A DNA stretch of 64,000 bases from Limisalsivibrio acetivorans (GTDB lineage Bacteria; Chrysiogenota; Deferribacteres; Deferribacterales; Geovibrionaceae), in assembly GCF_000421105.1 (NCBI RefSeq), contig NZ_ATWF01000001.1, positions 840,930-904,929 of the forward strand, written 5' to 3'. Each line of letters starts with the position of its first letter. Within the stretch, counting starts at the first letter, position 1. The notes below the pieces were generated by a model. That model was not told the DNA's origin. It ran no database searches and saw only the letters and a list, made by a program, of their open reading frames with translations. A program made the translations under genes and the position numbers. Positions 8,831 to 17,336 of the stretch are shown piece after piece.

Positions 8831-11671
8831 ATGAGAAGATCTTTGCTGGCCGTTATTATAACAGTTCTGTTCACCTTTATGCTCACCGCAGGCTGCGGAG
8901 GGGGAGGTTCCTCCACTGCGGACAAGAAAGAAAGCGTTCAGCTCGCCTTAGGTAATGCTCTCCCGCTTGTGGAAGATGATATGAACCTTGGTCCGGTGAG
9001 CGTTGACAAGGTTTATCTGGACATCCTCAAAGAGGGGAGTGTGGATGTTAGAACGGATATAACATCTGCGATGATGCGTGGTGAGAGAAGTGTCAGCGTA
9101 GAGATAACCTCTGGTACGCAGTATGATTTTCGAATCAGAGCATACGGCAAAGGGTCTGATCTTCTATGCGAGGACAACGCCACCGCTTTCGTTGAAAGCA
9201 ACGCTGTTACAGAGATAGACCTCCTCTGTGCCTTTCAGGACCAGGGTGTTATCTCCTCGCTATTCTTTGAGATGTTCAGCTATCTGGACAGCGAACAGGT
9301 TACAACAGAAGGTTTCGGTGAGTTCCTTGCAGCAGACTTCGGAATGATGGACGGAATGGACAGAAGCACTTTCATAGATCAGATCGTTTACGATAACGAC
9401 CGTAACGGTCCCGCACCACTTCAGGACACCGAGGTAACAAAGCTGGAGAAGATATCGGATACTGAATACGAAGGCGTTGTAAAGGCAATATACGAGGACG
9501 GAACCACCGAAAGGTTGCGGGGAATAGTGAAGAACGAGAACGGCAACTGGTACATGGCTGGTAACGGAAAAGCATTCCACTCATGGGTCCGCAGTACCAA
9601 CGTCAAGGTGACAAAGGCGGACGATTCCGTTGTGAAGCTTGCCGGTCTTTTCATTGAAGCGGAGAATATGGGGGATAAGGACATATCCTACATAATGGTT
9701 GTGGGCGCCGGTCTCCCCGAAGGTGGGCTTAAACTCGTCCCCAACACCTATGACGACGAGCACAAGGGTTTTGTAATCGCAGAGTACTATAATGCAACGG
9801 ACACCGATCTCAGCAACATGAACCTTTACCGTATGCAGGATACGCAGATAACCCAGATATCAGACGGTTCGATGTATACATTCAACGCATACGACAATAA
9901 CGGTGACCTTACGGCATCCACCACCGAAAGCATCGGCGCAAGACCCTACACCACCGGTGAAATGACATCTGCCCTTTTTGCTATGCCGTCAGAGACCCTC
10001 AGCCACGATGCGGCGGAGTTCTTCACCAACCCCTTCACTGCGGAGATAAGCAACCCCGCCGGCTACACGCCCCTGAGGATGGAGGCGGAACTCTCCGCAT
10101 ACAGCGAAAGCGGACACTATGACGAATGGAAACAGCTCAGGGTGGACGGCAATGCTTCCGTATCCTTTAATACCGGAAGCCTCAGCGATACACCTATGCT
10201 CGCATACTTCAAGACAGTAGCACTCGACAGCAGCGGCAGAGCATCAGTCTGGAAGTGGTACGCCAAAAGCACATACGAAAATATACACCCCGTTGTCAGC
10301 ATATCCCAGCCGGCTGAGCCGACCGTTACCGCCGGCGTTGTCTTCGACCTGGTGGCCACAGCCTATGACGCAGACGGCCAGATCACAGGATGGAGCATAA
10401 ACTTCGGTGACGGAACGGTCATAACATCGGATGACAACATAACCCAGACCGTACAAAGGGAAAACAGCCTTACCTTCCACGCATCCCATTCATACTCTGA
10501 AAAGGGAACATACACTGTGACGGTTACAGCCTTTGATGACGCAGAGGGGAGCGGAACCACGACCGTATCCCTTAACGCCACAGAACCCCAGAACCCATTC
10601 GTTGTGGAGATACTTAACCCCTCTGACGGCGGAAGCTTCCAGACAGGAGAGAGCGTATATTTCAATGCAGACATACAGCCTGTGGAGGGGGAGAGCCTGA
10701 GCAGTGTCCAGTGGAGCTTTGGCGACGGGGGCTCATCAACGGATAACCCCACAAGCCATACATACAGCGCCGCCGGAACTTACAGCGTTCTTGTGGAGGC
10801 ATACGACACAGCCGGAAACTACGGATACGACTACACCACTCTCACAGTGGAGCAGGGGCAGACACCCCCGTCCGTTGAGATCCTGTCACCCGCAGACGGC
10901 TCCGTATTCACCATAACCGGCACAGGCATACCGGTAACCTTTGACGGTTCTGCAACGGACAGCGATGGAACCGTAAGCTCTATCAATTGGAGTTTCGGTG
11001 ACGGCGGCACAGCTTCCATTGAGGATCCCACCCATGAGTACACCACACCGGGAACTTACACTGTGAGCCTCACAGCTGTGGATGACGATAACCTCACCAG
11101 CACAGACAGTATCAGCATAACCATTGATTCCTCAGGTACAGCACCGACAATAAGCATTACGGAGCCCACTGACAATGCAGAGGTTTACAAAGGAACGGAT
11201 GTGACATTCAAAGCCACAGCATCGGATCCGGATGGTGGAGCTGTTACCATAGGATGGGATTTCGGAGATGGAAGCTATGGAAGTGGAGCTGAAACAACCC
11301 ACCCCTTCAACTCCACAGGCACATACACCGTTCAGGCGAAGGCGGAGGATGAGGACAATATGACAACTACCGCTTCGGTTACCATTAAGGTTATTGAGTC
11401 CAACTCTCCTCCATCGGTGACAATACTTGAGCCCGGCAACGGAAGCACCTACTACACCCATGAAACAATAAACTTCGATGCCTCGGCCACAGATCCCGAA
11501 GGGGACAGCATATCAAGCGTTCAGTGGTTCTTCGGTGACGGCAACACGGCTGGAACCTATAACGCATCTCACTCGTATCCAACTGCAGGGACCTACACAG
11601 TGAAGTTCCAGGCAACGGACTCCAACGGCAACACAGGGGAGAGCACCATATCAATCTCCATACTACAATAA
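8831..11671 (+). CDS. Surface lipoprotein with five C-terminal PKD domains
   Basis: About 946 residues from the ATG at 8831 (GGAAG seven bases upstream). The start gives a lipoprotein signal peptide ending in LTAGC, followed by a Gly/Ser linker, so it is lipid-anchored and probably surface-exposed. The first half (about 450 residues) is unrecognised. The second half is five tandem PKD-type Ig-like domains, each with a W-x-FGDG core and a GTYTV strand. Such domains usually act as spacers or in protein/carbohydrate binding. No protease or glycosidase motif is evident in the N-terminal half. A strong terminator follows, so this is a single-gene unit. Confidence 0.85.
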   Translation: MRRSLLAVIITVLFTFMLTAGCGGGGSSTADKKESVQLALGNALPLVEDDMNLGPVSVDKVYLDILKEGSVDVRTDITSAMMRGERSVSVEITSGTQYDFRIRAYGKGSDLLCEDNATAFVESNAVTEIDLLCAFQDQGVISSLFFEMFSYLDSEQVTTEGFGEFLAADFGMMDGMDRSTFIDQIVYDNDRNGPAPLQDTEVTKLEKISDTEYEGVVKAIYEDGTTERLRGIVKNENGNWYMAGNGKAFHSWVRSTNVKVTKADDSVVKLAGLFIEAENMGDKDISYIMVVGAGLPEGGLKLVPNTYDDEHKGFVIAEYYNATDTDLSNMNLYRMQDTQITQISDGSMYTFNAYDNNGDLTASTTESIGARPYTTGEMTSALFAMPSETLSHDAAEFFTNPFTAEISNPAGYTPLRMEAELSAYSESGHYDEWKQLRVDGNASVSFNTGSLSDTPMLAYFKTVALDSSGRASVWKWYAKSTYENIHPVVSISQPAEPTVTAGVVFDLVATAYDADGQITGWSINFGDGTVITSDDNITQTVQRENSLTFHASHSYSEKGTYTVTVTAFDDAEGSGTTTVSLNATEPQNPFVVEILNPSDGGSFQTGESVYFNADIQPVEGESLSSVQWSFGDGGSSTDNPTSHTYSAAGTYSVLVEAYDTAGNYGYDYTTLTVEQGQTPPSVEILSPADGSVFTITGTGIPVTFDGSATDSDGTVSSINWSFGDGGTASIEDPTHEYTTPGTYTVSLTAVDDDNLTSTDSISITIDSSGTAPTISITEPTDNAEVYKGTDVTFKATASDPDGGAVTIGWDFGDGSYGSGAETTHPFNSTGTYTVQAKAEDEDNMTTTASVTIKVIESNSPPSVTILEPGNGSTYYTHETINFDASATDPEGDSISSVQWFFGDGNTAGTYNASHSYPTAGTYTVKFQATDSNGNTGESTISISILQ
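10290..11668 (+). repeat. Five tandem PKD-domain repeats within the lipoprotein gene
   Basis: Five units of about 255-295 bases start near 10290, 10600, 10867, 11142 and 11410. Each encodes a (V/T)-x-I-x-x-P opening, a W-x-FGDG turn and a GTY-(T/S)-V strand. Protein similarity is clear but DNA identity is only moderate, so these are old duplications rather than a recent expansion. Confidence 0.8.
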
Positions 11672-11694
11672 CACAGAACCTTTGTTATAAACGC

Positions 11695-11717
11695 AGGGGG
11701 CCCCTGCCCCCTTTTTT
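11695..11717 (+). terminator. Rho-independent terminator after the PKD lipoprotein
   Basis: AGGGGG, a six-base loop CCCCTG, CCCCCT and then a run of T. It lies 24 bases after the stop codon. Confidence 0.85.
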
Positions 11718-11754
11718 ATTCAATTATATTGTCAGAGATTAAGAGGAGGACTAT

Positions 11755-12567
11755 ATGATAGAAACTTTCAGCGGCTTCAATCCCATACTGCAGGCCTTTC
11801 TGGCCACACTCTTCACATGGGGGATGACAGCCGCAGGCGCATCACTCGTTTTCTTCTTCAACGAAATTAACCGGAAGGTGCTGGACGGCATGCTCGGCTT
11901 CGCCGCAGGTGTTATGATAGCTGCCAGCTACTGGTCTCTCCTTGCACCTGCCATTGAGATGGCGGAAAACAGTGGCGGTATACCATGGATACCCGCAACA
12001 GTGGGCTTCCTTACAGGAGGAGCCTTTCTGTGGGCTGTGGACAAGGTTCTGCCGCACCTGCATCTCGGTTTTCCGAGGCAGGAAGCAGAGGGAATAGAGA
12101 CAAACTGGCACAGAAGCATACTCCTTGTGCTCGCCATAACGCTGCATAACATACCCGAAGGTCTTGCCGTAGGTGTGGCGTTCGGTGCAGTTGCCCACGG
12201 CCTCCCCTCAGCTGCCCTTGCCGGAGCAGTGGCCCTCGCCATCGGTATCGGTATACAGAACTTCCCCGAAGGAACGGCGGTATCCGTACCCCTGCGCAGG
12301 GAGGGGCTCAGCAAAGGGAAATGTTTCTGGTACGGTCAGCTATCCGGGGTTGTGGAACCCATTGCGGCGGTTGTCGGAGCGGCGGCTGTTATCATGATGG
12401 AGCCCATACTCCCCTACGCCCTCTCCTTCGCCGCCGGTGCTATGATCTACGTTGTTGTGGAAGAGCTTATACCCGAGGCACAGCTTGAAAAGAACACCGA
12501 CATAGCCACCATCGGAACCATGATCGGTTTCGCCGTTATGATGACGCTCGATGTGGCACTCGGCTAA
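11755..12567 (+). CDS. ZIP-family divalent metal transporter
   Basis: A 270-residue inner-membrane protein with about eight hydrophobic helices. The signature [15 protein letters not shown] in the fourth helix and the matching [14 protein letters not shown] in the fifth form the ZIP metal site; here the second motif has Asn-Phe-Pro-Glu-Gly, as in the GufA/ZupT-like branch. A His-containing loop (LPHLHLGF) lies between the third and fourth helices. It would move zinc or other divalent metals into the cytoplasm. The AGAGGAGG ribosome site is strong, and terminators on both sides make it monocistronic. Confidence 0.9.
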   Translation: MIETFSGFNPILQAFLATLFTWGMTAAGASLVFFFNEINRKVLDGMLGFAAGVMIAASYWSLLAPAIEMAENSGGIPWIPATVGFLTGGAFLWAVDKVLPHLHLGFPRQEAEGIETNWHRSILLVLAITLHNIPEGLAVGVAFGAVAHGLPSAALAGAVALAIGIGIQNFPEGTAVSVPLRREGLSKGKCFWYGQLSGVVEPIAAVVGAAAVIMMEPILPYALSFAAGAMIYVVVEELIPEAQLEKNTDIATIGTMIGFAVMMTLDVALG

Positions 12568-12593
12568 GCATTAAATACTTACTGCATTACAAC

Positions 12594-12623
12594 AAAAAAG
12601 GGGCCCCCTGGGGCCCCTTTTTT
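12594..12623. terminator. Bidirectional terminator between the ZIP gene and the bd-like genes
   Basis: A perfect GGGGCCCC stem (12600-12607 and 12610-12617) with a two-base spacer is flanked by A6 on the left and T6 on the right, so it can stop transcription from both convergent sides. Confidence 0.9.
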
Positions 12624-12667
12624 ATTCTGAATCAGTTGCAAGAGAGGTACTCCCCTCTTAAAACTTT

Positions 12668-13804
12668 TTACTTATCCGAACCTTTGGCAGGCTTTGGGCT
12701 CTTTGTCCCCTTGAACTCAAGGTAGAGCTTCTGGAACATCACAAAAAGAACAACAAGCATGAGAACCAGAAACGCTATAAACATACCGAAGGAACCCCAC
12801 TGGGCATCTACGATAAGGCCGTTGTAGTCGAAGTATCGGGAGAAATAGCCGTGTTCGACGGTCCTGCGAACCAGAAGCATGGAAATAATCGCCACAAGCA
12901 TAAGAGCGGTAACATGTGTTGTGTCCGCCTTCTTGTTCTTCCAAACAATAATAGCAGCGGCAAGCCCTGTTACTATACCGATAAACAGAAATGCCGTTCC
13001 TATCATACTTCTGCCCATGAGGAGCATAAGCAGGTCTCTGTCATGGGACAGAAGGAACCATATTCCTATGGGGATCTGCATGAATGTGGACCAGACGAAT
13101 GCCTTCGCACCGAAGTCCTTCATCTCTTTCTTAAACTCGGGAGTATACTTCTTTCTAAGCTCAGAATAGATCATAAGAAAGAGACCCGTTACGGCTATGG
13201 AAGCGAAGGTGAAGTGAAGGTAACGGGGTATTATCGTATCCAGACTGAAGGCGGAACGCTCTCCTGTATAGATTGCAGCCCACTTTTCGGGCTGCAGCGA
13301 AAGGAGAGTGTTTGTAACAAGCATAAACGCCGTAAGCATGAAGAGAACAGCCGCAGCGGTTATGAAGAAGCCGCCTCCGTCCACCCTGTGCTTAAGGTAG
13401 CCCGGTTTAAACTTGTAAACATAGTAGCCGTAATAGCCCAGAATTATATAGGCCAGAACGAAGAGCCACTTCCATCCCAGGATAATCGAGGATGAATAGA
13501 AGAACTGACCGTATATAACCTGCAGAAAGAGCAGAGGTGCAACCCCTGTGGTTATCGTGAGCGAGATATTGAAGGTATTAACCCATCCGATCTCGCCAGC
13601 TATCTTAGTATAGTTTTCATTCCCCACATTCCGGCCGAAAAATCTTGCCAGAACAAGGAGTATACTCCCGCCAAGGGTCAGGTTCACAAAAAGGATGTGC
13701 AGGAAGAATGTGAACACATAGAAGAAGATGAAGACCATCGTGTGGCTGGGGAGCGGAACCGCATCGGGTGCGGGTATCAGTGAGAGAATTCTTTCCATTT
13801 CCAT
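12668..13804 (-). CDS. Membrane subunit of a cytochrome bd-like complex (CydA-related, no haem c)
   Basis: A 378-residue protein with about nine hydrophobic helices. Its first helix (FLHILFVNLTLGGSILLVLA) closely follows the CydA helix I pattern, in which the His ligates a haem b, and further membrane His residues appear (for example PRYLHFTFAS). It lies 14 bases after the larger subunit gene and is clearly its partner. I read it as the second subunit of a bd-superfamily oxidoreductase rather than a canonical CydB. The C-terminal tail is Lys/Pro-rich and cytoplasmic in type. Family assignment is by pattern only; haem ligands need alignment. Confidence 0.6.
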   Translation of the reverse strand: MEMERILSLIPAPDAVPLPSHTMVFIFFYVFTFFLHILFVNLTLGGSILLVLARFFGRNVGNENYTKIAGEIGWVNTFNISLTITTGVAPLLFLQVIYGQFFYSSSIILGWKWLFVLAYIILGYYGYYVYKFKPGYLKHRVDGGGFFITAAAVLFMLTAFMLVTNTLLSLQPEKWAAIYTGERSAFSLDTIIPRYLHFTFASIAVTGLFLMIYSELRKKYTPEFKKEMKDFGAKAFVWSTFMQIPIGIWFLLSHDRDLLMLLMGRSMIGTAFLFIGIVTGLAAAIIVWKNKKADTTHVTALMLVAIISMLLVRRTVEHGYFSRYFDYNGLIVDAQWGSFGMFIAFLVLMLVVLFVMFQKLYLEFKGTKSPKPAKGSDK

Positions 13805-13818
13805 TTTATCGCTCCTCC

Positions 13819-15087
13819 TTAATTAACCGTATCGGCGAGATACTCAGCCAATGCTTCACGTTCTTCATCCGTTCCCACAAAGGGTGGCATAAGCGGATTG
13901 GCATCCAGATACATGAACATATCGTTGAGATCTGCAGCCTCCAGACCCTCTATTAGCGGCGCAAGGGCGTTGAAATCGTACATATCATGACAGATGTTGC
14001 ACTGCGCCTTGTATACGGCAAAACCTATCTCCTTGGTGCTCGTATGCTCCTCAACGTTTGCCCATTTCGCCTTCGAAAGGATACCCTCCTCATTCAGCTT
14101 GTCCACCTCGGAGAGAAGGATACCGTTGGAGTACATGTAATCCCTTATGATATAGGGCTTACGCACTCGCTCTCTGGTGAACTCGTAGTAGCCGAAGCTT
14201 GTGAGGCCGAGAGCCATGATGACAAAAGCCACTATCACATGGTTAAATTTGGGAAACAGGAGGTTGAAGAAAACACCCAGAGCCGCTGTTATGAGCGTAA
14301 ACAGAGCCGCATTCTGATAGAAGCCGCTGAGGGTCTCGTTACCTCCGAAGAAGTTTGCACGAACCTCTTCGGGTATGGAATAGCTCCACCAGTACATGCC
14401 GATATAGGCGATTATCGTACCCGCTACGATGAACCATCCTGTAAAACGCCCCATCTTGACCTTTACTTCCTTGTCTTTGGTGAGCGCAACCACAACACCG
14501 GCATATATTCCTGCTATGAGAAGGGCTACGCCGGTTCTTCCTATGAGCGAGGGCCAGAACGTTGCGTTAAAAAATCCGTCCCAGAAGGAACGTGTCTCAA
14601 CCCAGTTTCCGGTGGTGAGCTGGAAGGTGATGATGCCGTTGATGATAAAAAGGCTCATCCATGCGGAGATAAAGTAGATCCATCCTATAAAAACATGAAA
14701 CTTGTCGCTCACCTTACCCCATGTGTAGTAATAGATAAGCAGAGCAACAATCTCAAGGACGAAGAACGTCCACTCCGATGCCCAGCCCCATACATAGATG
14801 TGTATCAGCGCCGATGTTCCCGCCGGAGAAACCAGAGCGATGCTGAACCATATACCCACACCGGTGAGTGCTCCGATAACGGCGGAAACCAGAAGGAGCA
14901 TAAGGGCGTTCCTGCGCACAAACTCCCTAAACGACTGATCTCCCGTCTTGATAGATTTCTTTTCAGCCAGAACAATATAAAGACCCATACCCACGGCAAA
15001 ATGGGATATGAATACGTGGATAACGGCGATGGTGGCAATAACCATCGCACCCCCTATCCCCGGGATATACCACAGTGGATAATCCAT
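13819..15087 (-). CDS. Cytochrome bd-like membrane subunit fused to a C-terminal c-type haem domain
   Basis: A 422-residue protein. I chose the ATG at 15087 because GAGGAGGG precedes it; the frame is open further upstream without a good start. About eight transmembrane helices occupy residues 1-330, with His residues in helix I (IAVIHVFISHFAVGMG) and helix III (LIHIYVWGW) in positions like those of CydA. After the last helix comes a cytochrome c-like domain with one CXXCH site (CNICH) and a likely distal Met in LMPPFVG. Canonical CydA has no haem c, so electrons probably arrive through or leave from this domain on the periplasmic side. The substrate could be oxygen or another acceptor. The pair resembles the non-canonical bd-superfamily branches more than quinol oxidases. 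Confidence 0.65.
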   Translation of the reverse strand: MDYPLWYIPGIGGAMVIATIAVIHVFISHFAVGMGLYIVLAEKKSIKTGDQSFREFVRRNALMLLLVSAVIGALTGVGIWFSIALVSPAGTSALIHIYVWGWASEWTFFVLEIVALLIYYYTWGKVSDKFHVFIGWIYFISAWMSLFIINGIITFQLTTGNWVETRSFWDGFFNATFWPSLIGRTGVALLIAGIYAGVVVALTKDKEVKVKMGRFTGWFIVAGTIIAYIGMYWWSYSIPEEVRANFFGGNETLSGFYQNAALFTLITAALGVFFNLLFPKFNHVIVAFVIMALGLTSFGYYEFTRERVRKPYIIRDYMYSNGILLSEVDKLNEEGILSKAKWANVEEHTSTKEIGFAVYKAQCNICHDMYDFNALAPLIEGLEAADLNDMFMYLDANPLMPPFVGTDEEREALAEYLADTVN

Positions 15088-15266
15088 AAAACCCTCCTCT
15101 AAAAGAATTGCGTTGTGCATAAAGCGGCTGTTTTTCATGAAATTAAGGCAGATAGCGATGTAAGTCCGCAATACAGCTTGTAAAAACAACCATTTTAATT
15201 GTACCATTTCAGTATCAAACTTCAAAGATAATCGGATTCTTTTTAAAACTTTTCAGGGGTGCTCTC

Positions 15267-16316
15267 TTGCATAAAAAAACCGTGACTGTCTTTCTCAAAG
15301 CCGGAGCAATAGGAGATACTTTGATGACTACGCCCGCATTGAGAGCCTACCGGAAATCATTCCCAGAAGATGAACTTGTTTTCATAATAGGTAAGTCTTG
15401 CGAAAAGGTACTCACCATGAACCCTCATATTGACAGACTGCTCACCTTCAGCGATGAAAACATCTACAATGGATCACTGATTGCAAAAGTGAAGGAAACC
15501 CTTCACCTCATTCGCCTTCTGCGGTCGCTGAAAGCGGAGCGGATCTTTGTGATGCAGAGGCACTGGATGTGGAACCTGGTATCCAGACTCTCCGGCATCT
15601 CTGTTAGATACGGTTTCGGAAGGGACAAGAATGGAAAGTACCTCACACACCCGGTATACAGTATAGACGACTACCACGAGATCGACTCCTATATTGAAGT
15701 CTGCAAACTCAAGGATGGCTTCAAGCCGGACGGCCATGGTATGGACATGTTCGCATCAGAGGTAAACCGTAAAAGAAGCGAAACGCTTACCGAAGGCCTG
15801 TTTGATAAGGATGTTATCGCCCTTGCTCCAGGAGGCGGCGCAAACGTAAAAACAAAGATGGACATAAAACGCTGGCCCGGCTTCAACGAGCTGGCAAGGC
15901 ACATCCTCGAAACGACGGAGATGAACATTCTCTTCATCGGAGCCCAGGAAGACAGGGATCTCATCGATTTCAAATCGCTAGATAAATCCCGAACAAGGGA
16001 TCTTTGCGGCAAGGTTTCTCTGGGAGGCTCCTATCATATACTTAAAAAGTGCCGACTCCTCGTCTCCAACGACAGCGGAGCTATGCACCTCGGCGCAGCC
16101 GCCGCCATACCCGTTATCGGCATATTCGGCCCCACAGACCCCCACAACCTCTACCCCATAACCCATCACCAAAGCCGCTACATCTGGCTGAACGTGGACT
16201 GCTCCCCCTGTTACAAGGATGGAGATTTTCCCTCGAAAACCGATCATAAATGCATGACAGGCATAACAAAAGAAGCAGTCTATGCACAAATTGAAGAGAT
16301 ACTGAAAGGAAAATAG
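15267..16316 (+). CDS. Glycosyltransferase family 9 protein, heptosyltransferase-like
   Basis: A 349-residue cytoplasmic GT9 enzyme of the ADP-heptose:LPS heptosyltransferase type. The N-terminal FLKAGAIGDTLMTTPALRA is the family's opening loop, and the C-terminal nucleotide-sugar site reads LVSNDSGAMHLGAAAAIPVIGIFGPTDP. It probably adds a sugar to the LPS core. The start is a TTG at 15267, with AGGGGT seven bases upstream; no ATG fits. The gene stands alone, between the divergent bd-like genes and a diguanylate cyclase. Confidence 0.88.
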   Translation: MHKKTVTVFLKAGAIGDTLMTTPALRAYRKSFPEDELVFIIGKSCEKVLTMNPHIDRLLTFSDENIYNGSLIAKVKETLHLIRLLRSLKAERIFVMQRHWMWNLVSRLSGISVRYGFGRDKNGKYLTHPVYSIDDYHEIDSYIEVCKLKDGFKPDGHGMDMFASEVNRKRSETLTEGLFDKDVIALAPGGGANVKTKMDIKRWPGFNELARHILETTEMNILFIGAQEDRDLIDFKSLDKSRTRDLCGKVSLGGSYHILKKCRLLVSNDSGAMHLGAAAAIPVIGIFGPTDPHNLYPITHHQSRYIWLNVDCSPCYKDGDFPSKTDHKCMTGITKEAVYAQIEEILKGK

Positions 16317-16327
16317 CGTTTTGTTTG

Positions 16328-16349
16328 TTGACAGAAGCGGGATAGAGTA
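16328..16349 (+). promoter_or_regulatory. Possible sigma-70 promoter for the PAS-GGDEF gene
   Basis: A perfect TTGACA at 16328 lies 86 bases before the TTG start. The best -10-like hexamer (TATTAA) is only 14 bases away, so spacing is short and the call is weak. Confidence 0.3.
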
Positions 16350-16413
16350 TTAACTTTACAATAAGCAGACAAATTAGGTCTTTTTAATACTCTTATGTTC
16401 AGGGGGCGGGTAT

Positions 16414-17313
16414 TTGAATAATATCGATAATCTGTACAAGACCCTTCTCGATGAGATTGCGGACGGAGTCTATTTCGTGGACACCGAAAAACGTATAACT
16501 TACTGGAACCATGCGGCAGAATCTCTTACGGGTTTCTCCAGTGACGAGGTTCTGGGCAGGCACTGCAGCGACAACATACTTATGCACATAGACCGGCAGG
16601 GGCGAAACGTCTGTAAGGATCGATGTCCCCTTGCTTTAACCCTCCTTGACGGCGAGAAACGTGTCTGCGAGCTTTTCATGCACCATAGCAAAGGTGAGCG
16701 CATCCCTGTGGAATCCTCCATAACAGCCATACGGGACGATTCGGGAAAGATAATCGGTGCCGTTGAGCTATTCCGTGACAACACCCACTCCCTTAAGCAA
16801 TCCAAGCAGATCAAGGAACTGAAATCCGCCGCACTCACCGACCCGGGCACCAAGATCGCCAACAGAAGATTCCTCGAGATGAAGATCTCAACCTCCTTTG
16901 AGGAGATGAAAAGATACAACATACCATTTGGCATACTCTTGATAGATTTGGATAACTTCAAGCAGGTGAACGATACCTTCGGCCACGACACAGGGGACGA
17001 TATCCTCCGTGCTGTGGCAAGAACCCTGAGCGCAAACTGCCGATCTACCGACCTTGCCGGACGCTGGGGTGGCGAGGAATTCCTTGTTGTTGTAACCCAT
17101 GTTGACAAGGAGGAGCTTAACGCCATAGCCGATAAGATGCGCCTGCTCATCAAACACAGCTTTATCGAAAAAGACGATATGACAGTAAGCGTTACAGCGA
17201 CCATTGGAGGATGTCTCGCCGCAAAAGACGACACCGCTGAAACCCTTGTTAAACGTGCGGATGAGCTTCTGTATTCGGGCAAGGCGTGGGGTAAAAACAG
17301 AGTTGTAATCTAA
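16414..17313 (+). CDS. PAS-GGDEF diguanylate cyclase
   Basis: A 299-residue soluble protein. Residues about 8-125 form a PAS domain with a Cys-containing segment (Cys51, Cys67, Cys71, ending CPL) seen in a subset of PAS-GGDEF proteins. Residues about 140-299 form a GGDEF domain with an intact active site, GGEEF at 219-223, and metal site DLDNFKQVND. The inhibitory RxxD site (Arg210-Asp213) sits exactly five residues before it, so product inhibition by cyclic di-GMP is expected. There is no transmembrane segment. The start is TTG at 16414 after AGGGGGCGGG. The PAS ligand or cofactor is unknown. Confidence 0.9.
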   Translation: MNNIDNLYKTLLDEIADGVYFVDTEKRITYWNHAAESLTGFSSDEVLGRHCSDNILMHIDRQGRNVCKDRCPLALTLLDGEKRVCELFMHHSKGERIPVESSITAIRDDSGKIIGAVELFRDNTHSLKQSKQIKELKSAALTDPGTKIANRRFLEMKISTSFEEMKRYNIPFGILLIDLDNFKQVNDTFGHDTGDDILRAVARTLSANCRSTDLAGRWGGEEFLVVVTHVDKEELNAIADKMRLLIKHSFIEKDDMTVSVTATIGGCLAAKDDTAETLVKRADELLYSGKAWGKNRVVI

Positions 17314-17336
17314 AAACACTGTGTGTATCATCCAGA

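Noticed and set aside
10290-11668. CRISPR-like periodic repeats
   Set aside because: The periodicity of 255-295 bases comes from PKD domains; there are no short identical repeats with spacers.
13987-15102. 371-codon open frame on the plus strand opposite the haem-c membrane subunit
   Set aside because: It is antisense to a clear membrane protein gene with a ribosome site and a CXXCH domain; the plus product has no family features and a poor start.
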